DNA of 52,390 nt from Chloroflexota bacterium (GCA_016838895.1 JAEKNU010000026.1:1-52390); one strand, 5' to 3'. Positions 25,688 to 34,602 are shown, counted from the first letter of the stretch. Numbers and translations are program-made. Notes: generated by a model from the letters alone, not told the origin.

Positions 25688-27400
25688 TTATTCAGCAGCG
25701 TTCAATAAGTTACCCCAAAGATATGAGAAGTAAGAAAACTGACCGGTGTTACCGACATGCAGAGGATTGGCAGCATCCCACGCGATACTCCAGGACATGA
25801 CAACGTCATTGGCATCCAGTGCGGAACCATCAGAGAAGGTTACGCCTTCGCGGAGGCTACAGGTCCAAACGGTCAATTCATCATTTGGTTCACATGCGGT
25901 GGCCAAACCAGGTAATACATCGGTGCCACCAATTTCATAAGCTAACAAAGCTTCTACAACCTGTTCACATGCGCGCAGTGATTCACCGTCGGTTTCGTCT
26001 GCACAATACAGGGAAATCGGTTCAGCATTCTGCATCCAGACAAAAGTATCTTTACCGGGATCCATAACTGCAAAGTATTCGTTGCCTAATGGGCTGGCAT
26101 GTGCGCCAGTTACCTCAGCACGATATGCGGCTGCAGAACCACCATGAGCAATCGGAACCATCGGTACGAATTCTTTGAGTGCATTATTAGCTTCAATATA
26201 CAGGGGTTCAGCTTCAGCAGGATCTGCAATCTGGGCTGCGGCAGCCAATGGCTCATACACTTCGGGAATCGGATCACCGAATTGAGGATTGGTTGCACTA
26301 AAGTGGAAATCGAGGAAGTTGGTGACGTGCGGGTAATCAGCGCCCCAACCTAACAGGTAGATACCATCTAAACGGCCAGCATTTGATTCTTCAATGAAGG
26401 CACCGGATTCCATAACTTCGATTTCAGCATTGATACCAACCTGGGCCAATTGGGCTTGCAGGTCAGTGGCTACAACACCAGGTTCTGGCAAGTAGGAACG
26501 TACAACATCACGATAGTAGATGGTAGTGTCAAATCCATCAGCATATCCGGCTTCAGCTAAGAGTGCTTTGGCCATATCAGGATCAAAGGCCATCCATTCA
26601 TCACCTACACAACCATTGGGGATTGCACATGGGGTGAAATGAGAAGCAACGGTTGAGCCTACTGGGTAGAAGGTGTCAACAATACGATCTCGATCAAGAG
26701 CATAGGCAACTGCCTGGCGAACCAAAACGTTGTCGAATGGTTCAAAGGTATTGGTCATAGCTACATAAAAAATGTTCAAAGCTTCACGTTCATACAGGGT
26801 TAAATTTTCATCTTCTTCGACTACAGCAAAATCATCGGGAGATGGGTTATCGATACCATCAACTGTACCAGCCTGGAGTTCGAGCAAACGGGATGCAGCT
26901 TCTGCACTCCATTTGAAGACCAGCGTATCGGTGATGGCCGGGGTTCCCCAGTAGTTTTCATTTTTCTTGAAGACAAGGCTGTCACCACGGTTCCAGGCAT
27001 CTACATAGTAGGCACCGGTACCGATTGGCATTTCAAGAATTTCGCCACTTGGAATAGCGGATGCTAACCAATCAGATGATTGAATACCAAAGACATTGAA
27101 AGCAGCTTTTGAAGGGAAAGCAGGATCAGGAACACACATGGTGAACTGAACGGTGCTTGCATCAACAGCGGCGATCTCTTTGATCAATCCACCATACTCA
27201 CAATCAGGAGCGGTTACAACCATCAATTCTGCTTCTTCAGCAGACATTTCGGCTGCAGGCTCTTCAGCAGCTTCTTCAGCTGCAGCAGGTTCTTCTGCGG
27301 CGGCTTCTGGGGTGGCGGCTGGTTTGGGTTGACATGCAACTAATGCAAGGCTCATAATCATTAGTGATGCCAATATAATGTACAAAAATTTAGTTTTCAT
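25688..27400 (-). CDS. Peptide-type ABC substrate-binding lipoprotein, circularly permuted
   Basis: A 570-aa SBP_bac_5 protein. Signal peptide with lipobox LVAC (Cys23), then an Ala/Glu-rich tether to about 57. The fold starts at GGLIKEIAAVDASTVQFTM (70-88), which in OppA/DppA lies well inside the protein. It continues through PIGTGAYYVDAWNRGDSL (125-142), the RQAVAYALDRDRIV helix (228-241) and WGADYPHVTNFLDF (352-365) to what is normally the C-terminus (near 450). Residues 451-570 then hold the canonical N-terminal part: EPISLYCADETDGESLRACE, LREGVTFSDGSALDANDVV. So the domain order is rotated. Eight Cys after the lipobox may form disulfides. ATG 27400 follows GGAGGAG; a longer start at 27427 is less likely. 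It binds the solute delivered to the permeases. Confidence 0.9.
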   Translation of the reverse strand: MKTKFLYIILASLMIMSLALVACQPKPAATPEAAAEEPAAAEEAAEEPAAEMSAEEAELMVVTAPDCEYGGLIKEIAAVDASTVQFTMCVPDPAFPSKAAFNVFGIQSSDWLASAIPSGEILEMPIGTGAYYVDAWNRGDSLVFKKNENYWGTPAITDTLVFKWSAEAASRLLELQAGTVDGIDNPSPDDFAVVEEDENLTLYEREALNIFYVAMTNTFEPFDNVLVRQAVAYALDRDRIVDTFYPVGSTVASHFTPCAIPNGCVGDEWMAFDPDMAKALLAEAGYADGFDTTIYYRDVVRSYLPEPGVVATDLQAQLAQVGINAEIEVMESGAFIEESNAGRLDGIYLLGWGADYPHVTNFLDFHFSATNPQFGDPIPEVYEPLAAAAQIADPAEAEPLYIEANNALKEFVPMVPIAHGGSAAAYRAEVTGAHASPLGNEYFAVMDPGKDTFVWMQNAEPISLYCADETDGESLRACEQVVEALLAYEIGGTDVLPGLATACEPNDELTVWTCSLREGVTFSDGSALDANDVVMSWSIAWDAANPLHVGNTGQFSYFSYLWGNLLNAAE

Positions 27401-27772
27401 TTTCTCCTCCGAAAATTCATAAAGCATTGTTGGTCTTTTGACTTTTCAACACTTTAAATCACAAATTTATTAAATGGCGTATGCAATCTATTCTTCTTGA
27501 AACTGATTTCAGTATTTCTGTACTTCCGTATTGTTTATGTTGATAAACATATTCAGTGATGTCTTCTATGTGGCGAAATGCTTTTTGCTCAATTACCATC
27601 TGATAGATTGTTTTCTTTTTCTTCTTTCTATCTACTCTTGAAATCCAATTGTTGTGTGCATTTTATATGCACATCCCGCAATGACACGAATCACATATGG
27701 TCGAATTTCGTCCTCTTGCTGATTATTTACCTATGATTTGCGAACATTAAATGCGGATAGTCGCATAGCGTA
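27401..27772 (-). other. Long leader of the ABC importer operon
   Basis: About 370 bases between the predicted transcription start and the binding-protein ATG, without a convincing gene. It contains a 7-bp hairpin (TGTGCAT 27655-27661 with ATGCACA 27667-27673), purine-rich stretches on the minus strand and a 46-codon open frame (27459-27599) lacking a ribosome-binding site. No known riboswitch was recognised. Confidence 0.5.
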
Positions 27773-27778
27773 GCTATC

Positions 27779-27808
27779 ATTATAAAGGACTATATTTTAA
27801 TTTGTCAA
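27779..27808 (-). promoter_or_regulatory. Consensus promoter of the ABC importer operon
   Basis: Minus strand: perfect TTGACA (27808-27803), 18-base spacer, perfect TATAAT (27784-27779). The strongest sigma-70-type match in the window. The remaining gap up to 27935 holds a GATATTT/AAATATC dyad (27839-27857) and no gene. Confidence 0.85.
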
Positions 27809-27935
27809 CCCTTATTAAGAAATATCACCATGTACTATGATATTTTAATGAAATATCCACAAAATGATGAGGATAAATCACCCTTTTCCTATCATCCTTT
27901 AATAGCATACCACATATTTTTCCCTAACAAAACGA

Positions 27936-28229
27936 TTATACATGCATATGCTTGGCAATAATATCAAATTTCCTGCGGGTTGGTTCTACACCAACACCCC
28001 GAAAAATATCAACACAAGTAGCGAACAAGTCACTTGAGTCTGTACTCTCTTCATAGTGGGCTTTACTGCGCCAAACAGATATAATTCGCCAGGTTTCTTG
28101 ATCCTTTAAATCCTGTACAAGAAATGTTTGGATCAGATCCTTTGGAATTTTATGAATCCCTGTGCGATAGGATTCTTCCAGCTTCGCCCATCGTTCGCAA
28201 GAAACTTTACCTTCCAGAATGGTAATCAT
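27936..28229 (-). CDS. Antibiotic biosynthesis monooxygenase-like protein
   Basis: A 97-aa protein of the dimeric alpha/beta-barrel ABM type: MITILEGKVSCERWAKLEESY strand-helix, then QTFLVQDLKDQETWRIISVW and the helix SKAHYEESTDSSDLFATCVD. Such proteins can act as small monooxygenases or haem-degrading enzymes, but many have no known role. AGAGGTG precedes the ATG. Monocistronic. Confidence 0.7.
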   Translation of the reverse strand: MITILEGKVSCERWAKLEESYRTGIHKIPKDLIQTFLVQDLKDQETWRIISVWRSKAHYEESTDSSDLFATCVDIFRGVGVEPTRRKFDIIAKHMHV

Positions 28230-28447
28230 TTTGCACCTCTTTCCTTTATAAAACGAGGACGCTGATCTACATCATCTCTGATAATATTGCTTCTGCTTTA
28301 ACTTTATTATACAGTTGAATCAATTGATTACCAAGCATAGTAAGCAATGAAAATTTTAATGTCCTTATTATATGTACCAAACAAAGAGAATGATATTATG
28401 TGCTTTTTTATTGATTAACATCATACACATAATTTGGCAAATTCATC

Positions 28448-28456
28448 TGATATACT
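28448..28456 (+). promoter_or_regulatory. Extended -10, leaderless type
   Basis: TGATATACT (TG-A-TATACT) ends six bases before the ATG of the Fe-S protein at 28463, so transcription should begin at or next to the start codon. No ribosome-binding site is visible. Confidence 0.6.
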
Positions 28457-28462
28457 ACGCAT

Positions 28463-29728
28463 ATGTCATCAGTAGATCTTATTCAATATTTTGAAAACCA
28501 ACGTGATAATACGTTGCAGCTTTGTCTTTCTTGTGGGATTTGCTTCCAAAATTGCTCAATGTATAACGATACAGAAACACAAGAATCTCCACAATCAATA
28601 CAAAATCATATTCTTTCATTTTTACAAAATCCAGCGGAAAATAGTATTGCATATGCAAGTGCATTTTCTTGTTTGCATTGTTTCAAATGTATTAAAGACA
28701 GTTGCCCAGTCGGTCTAGTTCCCATGTACAACAATATATTGATTAAATGGGAGTTTAGGCGAAAAGGTATCCATATAAAACCATACGGCAATCCTCAAGC
28801 AGATCATTCAGCACAACGAATTCTTTCTAGCATCCAATTAACTGAATCCGAATATAAAACCATTTTTCATAAATCAAATAAAAAACAAGCAAAATTGGCT
28901 TTTTTCCCCGGATGCAATGTTTATTTTCAGCCTGAAAAAATCCTATCTGCTTGTGATATTTTGGATTTATTAAATATTGACTACATGTATATCCCCGGGC
29001 TTGATTTTTGCTGTGGTAACACTCACTTGTTTTACGGAGATGTTGAAGCAGCCCAATGTGCCATAAATCAATTGCTTGATGAATTAATCAGCAATCAGAT
29101 TGACACATTGATCCTATGGTGTCCAACATGTTTGTGTGAGTTTACAACAATCATTGCTCAGCTTACGGATATGCCGTTCTCTGTTATTTCATTTGCGCAA
29201 TTTGTAGCCAATCATATGGAGAATTTACCAATTAAACATGCCATTAATAAAACGGTAACTTTACACGAACCCTGTAAATTGGCTTTTACTGGTTTTGATG
29301 TTCTTGGAAGCCGTACAATACTCAGTCAAATACCGGGCATTGAGCTAATAGAAATGGAACACTCCGCAAAAAATACAATGTGTTGTGGTTTAGGCGCACA
29401 ACTTTTTTCGCACAAATTGGCTGAATCAATTCGATCCAGACGATTTCAGGAAGCAGATGATACCCATGCCGATATTCTGGTCGATGTTTGCCATGCCTGT
29501 CATGATTTTTTTGTAGAAGATGAAGCAAATCTTAATTTTAAAATCATGAATTATGTGAGTATCATCGCAAAAGCTTTAGGAATTGAAAGGGAAGATAAGT
29601 ATAAAAAATATATTCAACTAAACAATCTTCAAGCAATTCTCAATGAGGCAAATACAGCAATCGAAATATCCCCATATAAGATAGAAACCATTATTAGCGC
29701 CATTGAAGAAAATATAGTAAACCGATAA
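28463..29728 (+). CDS. Fe-S electron-transfer protein with double CCG domain
   Basis: A 421-aa HdrD/GlpC/GlcF-like protein. The N-terminal ferredoxin-like domain has Cys21, 24, 27, 31 (CxxCxxCxxxC) and Cys70, 73, 76, 81, with four instead of three residues before the last. Two CCG domains follow: the first with FPGC, LDFCCGNTH and WCPTCLC; the second with EPCKLAF, MCCGLGAQ and CHACHDF. It should pass electrons between a flavoprotein and a quinone or disulfide carrier. No partner dehydrogenase gene is adjacent. Likely leaderless. Anaerobic metabolism is suggested. Confidence 0.88.
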   Translation: MSSVDLIQYFENQRDNTLQLCLSCGICFQNCSMYNDTETQESPQSIQNHILSFLQNPAENSIAYASAFSCLHCFKCIKDSCPVGLVPMYNNILIKWEFRRKGIHIKPYGNPQADHSAQRILSSIQLTESEYKTIFHKSNKKQAKLAFFPGCNVYFQPEKILSACDILDLLNIDYMYIPGLDFCCGNTHLFYGDVEAAQCAINQLLDELISNQIDTLILWCPTCLCEFTTIIAQLTDMPFSVISFAQFVANHMENLPIKHAINKTVTLHEPCKLAFTGFDVLGSRTILSQIPGIELIEMEHSAKNTMCCGLGAQLFSHKLAESIRSRRFQEADDTHADILVDVCHACHDFFVEDEANLNFKIMNYVSIIAKALGIEREDKYKKYIQLNNLQAILNEANTAIEISPYKIETIISAIEENIVNR

Positions 29729-29844
29729 TTTTCAGATATGCAACCCAGATATACGAGTTCGTACCTTGCAGTACAAATAAAATTTGAGCGCGTCAAATAG
29801 GAATTAATTTATGTGAACCATTCAAGAAATACAATCTGCATGGT

Positions 29845-30276
29845 TTATTCATCCAATGCAATATCTTTATAAAATTCAATCGTTTGGCGCTGGGTGATAA
29901 TAATATCACTCACTACATCCCGGCTGGATATAACCCCAACAACTTTTTCCCCTTCTACTACTGGTAAATGACGTACACGGTGGGCTGTCATTAATGCTCT
30001 GGCAGTTTCAACCGTTTGATCTGCATCAACAGTATATACGGTATCTGTCATAATATCACCGACCGACGTACTATCTGCGGAGCGCTTTTCATATGTGATT
30101 TTCCTGGCAATATCCCGTTCGGATACAATTCCCGATAAAATATCATTATCCATCACAAGCACTGCACCAATATCTTTCTCTACCATTACATTAAGTGCAT
30201 CGCTAACCCAATCTGTTGGCTTAACTGCCCAAACCTGGCCTCCTCGACGCTTGAGAATATTCTTCACGGTATTCAT
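29845..30276 (-). CDS. CBS-domain pair protein (paralogue B)
   Basis: A 143-aa two-CBS protein with GIVSERDIAR after the first motif and GVISSRDVVSD after the second. It shares the N-terminal TVKNILKRRGGQVWAVKP layout and a short C-terminal helix with the proteins at 19355 and 34159. Predicted adenine-nucleotide sensor; no fused effector domain. AGGAGGAACA precedes the ATG. Monocistronic; its stop faces that of the Fe-S gene with a 116-base gap lacking a clear terminator. Confidence 0.9.
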   Translation of the reverse strand: MNTVKNILKRRGGQVWAVKPTDWVSDALNVMVEKDIGAVLVMDNDILSGIVSERDIARKITYEKRSADSTSVGDIMTDTVYTVDADQTVETARALMTAHRVRHLPVVEGEKVVGVISSRDVVSDIIITQRQTIEFYKDIALDE

Positions 30277-30396
30277 TGTTCCTCCTCATTGCATTTCCAG
30301 TATATAATGCAAATGGTTAATCCTATTGTAGAGAACATTGCTCAACAAATCAACTGGCCTGAGATTTATAGAGACTATTTCCTTTGTGTTATTGTC

Positions 30397-30405
30397 TGAT
30401 ACAAT
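30397..30405 (+). promoter_or_regulatory. Extended -10 of the mannosyltransferase gene
   Basis: TGATACAAT (TG-A-TACAAT) 28 bases before the ATG at 30434; no clear -35. Confidence 0.45.
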
Positions 30406-30433
30406 CACCCATACTACTTATATGGATTAGAAA

Positions 30434-31606
30434 ATGAACAAACTCAATCTATATTTCAATAAGTTTCGTCAGTCTCCATTACCCTTCATTTTATTTATCT
30501 TTATCATTTGTCGGCTGATTCTTCTATTAGCTGCCTGGTTTTCAGGTTACTTTCTACCAAACCCATCCTATCAACATTTTGTAGATCAGGGTTGGTTCTT
30601 ATCCCCTCATTTCCTGATTGACATTTGGTCGCGTTGGGATGCTGAATGGTATTTAAACATCGTTAATAATGGCTACTATGTAATTGATGATATCCAATCC
30701 ACTTACAGCACAGTGGCATTCTTTCCACTATTTCCACTGCTGGTTAAGGTAATATCTTTGCTTGTACCAAAGGCGCTGCTATCACAATCCATGTTTCTAT
30801 TAATAGGATTAGGTGTAAATAACACCTTATTGGTGGCCGCCCTTTATTTCCTTTATCGATTTACTGATGAATTTTTCCATTCTGAGATATTTAACAAAGC
30901 CATCATTGTTTTGTTTTTAGCGTATCCGGCCAGTTTTTACTTTTCCTGTTTTTATACCGAGAGTTTGTTTTTATTCCTATCCATTTTTTGCCTGTGGGCT
31001 GCAAAAAAGGGGCATTGGTTCAGGGCTGCAATTTTCTGTGGTTTATTGAGTATTACCCGCCCACAGGGAATCCTGATGGTATTACCTATCGGTATCCTGC
31101 TATTACAATCCATGCAGTGGAAGCTAAAGAATTTTCCGCGCAGTGCCTTCTGGTTACTGCTTATCCCTGTACCTTTATTGCTGTATTTAACTTATATGCA
31201 GGCCCTTACCGGTGATTTTTTTGCACCGATTACGGCCCAGGCAGCCTGGGGAAAAGAAACCAGCAATTTTAAAATAAACTTCATTGATATATTCCTGACA
31301 CCAGAAGCCAGTGTTTACAAAATTGACGCTGTTCTTTCTTTTATTTTTATTGGTTTGTCCATATTGTCACTATTCAGTCTGCCCTCCCCCGCTTATGGCG
31401 TATTTGCGTTATTGATCATCCTTATGCCGGTGATTTCAGGGACAACCGTATCCATGACGCGCTACATCGCTGTAGCTTTCCCGGCATTCATTGCTCTTGT
31501 AAAAGCCGTGAAAAAAGAAATCCTGATCTACAGCGTTGCCGCCATCTTTTTTGCAATTCAAATTTTCTATTTCGTTGGATGGGTAAATTATTACTGGCTG
31601 GCCTGA
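30434..31606 (+). CDS. PIG-V-like mannosyltransferase family membrane protein
   Basis: A 390-aa GT-C protein with about ten membrane segments. The first extracytoplasmic loop has the family motif SRWDAEWYLNIVNNGY (near residue 71-86), and FFPLFPLLVK follows. Residues ITRPQG near 205 also fit. It would transfer a sugar from a lipid-phosphate donor outside the membrane; the acceptor is unknown. It overlaps the converging YcaQ-like gene by 16 bases. Confidence 0.85.
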   Translation: MNKLNLYFNKFRQSPLPFILFIFIICRLILLLAAWFSGYFLPNPSYQHFVDQGWFLSPHFLIDIWSRWDAEWYLNIVNNGYYVIDDIQSTYSTVAFFPLFPLLVKVISLLVPKALLSQSMFLLIGLGVNNTLLVAALYFLYRFTDEFFHSEIFNKAIIVLFLAYPASFYFSCFYTESLFLFLSIFCLWAAKKGHWFRAAIFCGLLSITRPQGILMVLPIGILLLQSMQWKLKNFPRSAFWLLLIPVPLLLYLTYMQALTGDFFAPITAQAAWGKETSNFKINFIDIFLTPEASVYKIDAVLSFIFIGLSILSLFSLPSPAYGVFALLIILMPVISGTTVSMTRYIAVAFPAFIALVKAVKKEILIYSVAAIFFAIQIFYFVGWVNYYWLA

Positions 31607-32826
31607 ATTTCAACTCCACACGCTTTCAAGGCAGCCAATAATGGCTGCTTTTCTTTTTCTCTGGCAACATGCTCAACAACGATGCGTTCGCAACCATTAA
31701 ATTGCATCATTCCTTTTAACCGTGGAGCAAAGGAGTGATAGAATTCATCCCTGGGTTGAAAGGTTTCTTCAAAAAACAAACTGCGAATGATGAAGTTCTT
31801 CTTCTTGCGGTCGGCTTTAGGGTCCAATCTGGCAATCAGATTACTGCCATACAGTATTGGCATGACATAATAACCAAACACACGTTTTATCGCTGGCACA
31901 TAACATTCCAATGTATAGGTAAAATCAAACAATTGCTGAACCCGTTCTCTCTGAATAATTAGATTATCAAATGGACTCAGAATGGAAACTGCCTGCTGAT
32001 TAATAACTGCATCATTAATGTTATCCGTTAGCACATAATATACCTGATCAGGCTGCGTTTCTATCTTAACCGACTGCACGATGCCCGCTTCGAGCTGCGC
32101 TTGCAGACCAATTCTAACAAGATCTGCGGTAATTTCATGGAACAAACCACGGATATCTTTTTCGGTGGCGATTCCATAAGCGGTTAATGCCTGCTGCACG
32201 ATATAGCAACCAATTTCCTCATCGGTTGGATACTGCGTGTTTACCCAATCTGGTAAAACCCTTTCGGTTAAGTCATATACTTTTTGGAACCCTTGCCGTT
32301 CTGAAACCATTAAATCTCCACGCCAGAGCAATAATTCCAGAACAATTTTTTCCGGACGCCAATCCCACCAGGTTTTAGGTGTATTGGTTTTTTGCGGAGT
32401 AAAATCACGGGACTTCATCGGTCCTTCTTCTTTTACCCGCTGATAAACTGCATCAAGCAGATGTCCATATTTTTCATAGCGCTCTTTCGCCCATTTCCCT
32501 TCCCGATTATGAAAGGATTTCATGACAGGTAAAAAATAACGATAATCCTTCATCGGCACGTAGGACATGGCATGTGCCCAATATTCAAAGATGCTGCGTT
32601 CTTCCCGCTGAGTGGCATATAACAAATCAGCAAAGAAAGCATTATTTCTTGTCCACAAGGTATGTTCATGCGTACGAGCTACTACCGAAATCGTATCAAT
32701 TTGTAAATATCCCAATTGACGAATGATCTCATATACGGTGCGGTCCTGATCAATGAATTGCAAATTCAAACCTTGTGCGGCAACTGCCATTTCTTTTGCT
32801 TCAGCGATAGAATATGTTGTCTTCAT
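31591..32826 (-). CDS. YcaQ/AlkX-type winged-helix DNA glycosylase family protein
   Basis: A 411-aa HTH_42 family protein. The N-terminal region holds QID at residues 42-44 within LGYLQIDTISVVARTHEHTLW, matching the Gln-hydrophobic-Asp catalytic motif of YcaQ-type interstrand-crosslink glycosylases. Winged-helix segments and the C-terminal KADRKKKNFIIRSLFFEE region also agree. Predicted to unhook crosslinked or alkylated bases. ATG 32826 has AAAGG ten bases upstream; an ATG at 32835 is too close to it. Convergent overlap of 16 bases with the preceding gene. Confidence 0.88.
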   Translation of the reverse strand: MKTTYSIAEAKEMAVAAQGLNLQFIDQDRTVYEIIRQLGYLQIDTISVVARTHEHTLWTRNNAFFADLLYATQREERSIFEYWAHAMSYVPMKDYRYFLPVMKSFHNREGKWAKERYEKYGHLLDAVYQRVKEEGPMKSRDFTPQKTNTPKTWWDWRPEKIVLELLLWRGDLMVSERQGFQKVYDLTERVLPDWVNTQYPTDEEIGCYIVQQALTAYGIATEKDIRGLFHEITADLVRIGLQAQLEAGIVQSVKIETQPDQVYYVLTDNINDAVINQQAVSILSPFDNLIIQRERVQQLFDFTYTLECYVPAIKRVFGYYVMPILYGSNLIARLDPKADRKKKNFIIRSLFFEETFQPRDEFYHSFAPRLKGMMQFNGCERIVVEHVAREKEKQPLLAALKACGVEIQASQ

Positions 32827-32953
32827 AAAATTCATACCTTTTAATATATTACTGAGAATCTCGATTGATGCCTATATGATTCCATTAGTAACCAACGAAT
32901 TGTCAGGTCAAACCAGCCATCTTGCGGTTGGGCAAACCGCAGAAAAAGCACTC

Positions 32954-33057
32954 AATACTGATTTATATTCATTTTCTTTATAAATCAAAGGCATACGTTT
33001 ATTCATACTTTTCAATCCAGTATTATTGTATCGAAAATGAAACCTTGCGTATGCCTT
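32954..33057. repeat. Interleaved inverted repeats between two minus-strand genes
   Basis: Three imperfectly nested dyads: AATACTG (32954-32960) with CAGTATT (33019-33025), GATTTAT (32960-32966) with ATAAATC (32980-32986), and AAGGCATACG (32988-32997) with CGTATGCCTT (33048-33057). The second sits inside the first, while the third crosses it. The rest of the 271-base gap shows no gene. Confidence 0.45.
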
Positions 33058-33097
33058 ATTCAGGTTAATTTCAGGGGAGTGTTTCCTCCACTCGTCT

Positions 33098-34015
33098 TTA
33101 TTGTTCCTGATGCTGCACAATTGGACCCAAAGGTTGCGGTGTTTCGTCAACAATTTTGAAACCGCCTTCCGGCATGGCTGGGCCATCATGATCACGGAAG
33201 TATAAAGGCAATCCTTCACCAAATCCATTTGGCCATTCCCCAGGATCAATACGCTGTTGATGAATATGAATATGCGGTTCGCTGGTGTTTCCTGAATTTC
33301 CACAAGCACCAATTACCTGGCCTTCCTTTACCATCTCCCCTTCAGATACCTCAATACTGCCAGGAATCATATGAGCTATTAATAAATAAGTATTCGTCGC
33401 CATTTTAATCACTACAAAATTGCCGCGCGGATGTTCAACATTATTTGATGCTGTACCGGGAACCTCATCGGGTTCGCCATCATGCACCAGGGTGATTTCA
33501 CCATCAATCGGGGCAACCACTGGAATGCCATAGCAGCCGTAATCTTCCAAAGCCGTGGAACCCGATAGCGCCGGTTCAACTACAAAATCGTATGCCCAGC
33601 GCTGGTCCGGCGAGACGACATGATAATTCTTATCATAGGTATCTCCTCCCCAGATAACCAACAAGGGTTCATTGGCTGGCAAACGTACCGTAGCAACCGG
33701 CTGCGCTTTACCCAATGAATATGGATATGCAATGGGTACGATCATACTCATCGCTGGGAGAATTGCCAATAATGACAATAACAAAATGATTGTCAATCTT
33801 CTTGTAAAACTGCGCTTGCGAATAATTTTAATACCAACCACAATCAAATAAATTATTCCTAACAATGGAATGAGCAATTGCAGTGTATACCAGGCAAATT
33901 CACCGGACAAATCACCGGAAAAAACCATACTCCACAGCGTTAGCACCAGTACCAACAAGATTACAGCTGGTGTCCAGGCCAGAATATTTTTGAAATCAAT
34001 TTTAGTTCCGTTCAC
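33098..34015 (-). CDS. M23 family metallopeptidase, membrane-bound
   Basis: A 305-aa protein with three N-terminal membrane segments (about residues 12-32, 40-62 and 72-98) and a LytM/M23 domain from about 155. Likely zinc ligands are a His/Asp pair around NYHVVSPDQRWAYDF and the closing HIHIHQ; VAPIDGEITLVHDG and GQVIGACGNSGNTSEPH are typical. Such enzymes cut peptidoglycan or other peptides outside the cell. GTG start with AGGAGG five bases upstream. Confidence 0.87.
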   Translation of the reverse strand: MNGTKIDFKNILAWTPAVILLVLVLTLWSMVFSGDLSGEFAWYTLQLLIPLLGIIYLIVVGIKIIRKRSFTRRLTIILLLSLLAILPAMSMIVPIAYPYSLGKAQPVATVRLPANEPLLVIWGGDTYDKNYHVVSPDQRWAYDFVVEPALSGSTALEDYGCYGIPVVAPIDGEITLVHDGEPDEVPGTASNNVEHPRGNFVVIKMATNTYLLIAHMIPGSIEVSEGEMVKEGQVIGACGNSGNTSEPHIHIHQQRIDPGEWPNGFGEGLPLYFRDHDGPAMPEGGFKIVDETPQPLGPIVQHQEQ

Positions 34016-34108
34016 TTTTTCCTCCTAAAACGGATATATATATTGAACCATCTCCAATATTTGGAGAATATTGATCTTATTTTATGGCTTTTGCTGACTT
34101 ATCTACTT

Positions 34109-34117
34109 TGCTATAAT
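34109..34117 (+). promoter_or_regulatory. Extended -10 TGCTATAAT
   Basis: TG-C-TATAAT with TTGCTG at 34091-34096 as a weak -35 (15-base spacer); 41 bases before the CBS gene ATG. Confidence 0.6.
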
Positions 34118-34158
34118 TAGACTGACTAATAAACAGTAAATAAAAAAAGGAGTAGGTT

Positions 34159-34602
34159 ATGATCACAGTTACTGATTTGCTAAAAATTAAAGGCCATGAT
34201 GTATATACAGTCTCTCCTGACACACCAACATTGCAGGCATTAAAACTAATGGCTGAAAAAAATATCGGAGCAGTACTCGTATTAGATGGAAAAAAAATGG
34301 CCGGCATTCTCTCTGAACGAGATGTTGTGCGTCAGATCGCCGCACAAGATAATTGCAATCTCACTCAGCCTGTTGAGCAGTATATGACAGAGCTATTATA
34401 CGTTGTTTCACCTACCCAGACCATCGACGACTGTATGGAAATGATGACAAAAAAGCATATCCGCCATCTTCCGGTTATGGAAAACGAAAAACTGATGGGC
34501 ATGATTTCAATTGGTGATGTTGTCAGGCAGCTTATTGCTGATCATGAATCAACCATTGATAATTTGGAAAAATATATTACCGGCACAGGATACGGGCGCT
34601 AG
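34159..34602 (+). CDS. CBS-domain pair protein (paralogue C)
   Basis: A 147-aa two-CBS protein with GILSERDVVR and GMISIGDVVRQ closing the repeats. Most like the protein at 19355 in the second motif (DDCMEMMTKKHIRHLPV against QECMEVMTKMSFRHLPV). AGGAG precedes the ATG. Monocistronic with its own promoter, and it converges on trmO. Confidence 0.9.
   Translation: MITVTDLLKIKGHDVYTVSPDTPTLQALKLMAEKNIGAVLVLDGKKMAGILSERDVVRQIAAQDNCNLTQPVEQYMTELLYVVSPTQTIDDCMEMMTKKHIRHLPVMENEKLMGMISIGDVVRQLIADHESTIDNLEKYITGTGYGR

Noticed and set aside
27459..27599. 46-codon open frame in the ABC operon leader
   Set aside because: No ribosome-binding site and no family resemblance. Such frames are expected by chance in AT-rich sequence, so it is noted only as part of the leader.
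32908..33312. 134-codon minus-strand frame overlapping the M23 peptidase 3' end
   Set aside because: It overlaps the M23 catalytic motif region in another frame and its start lies inside that gene. The protein looks random.
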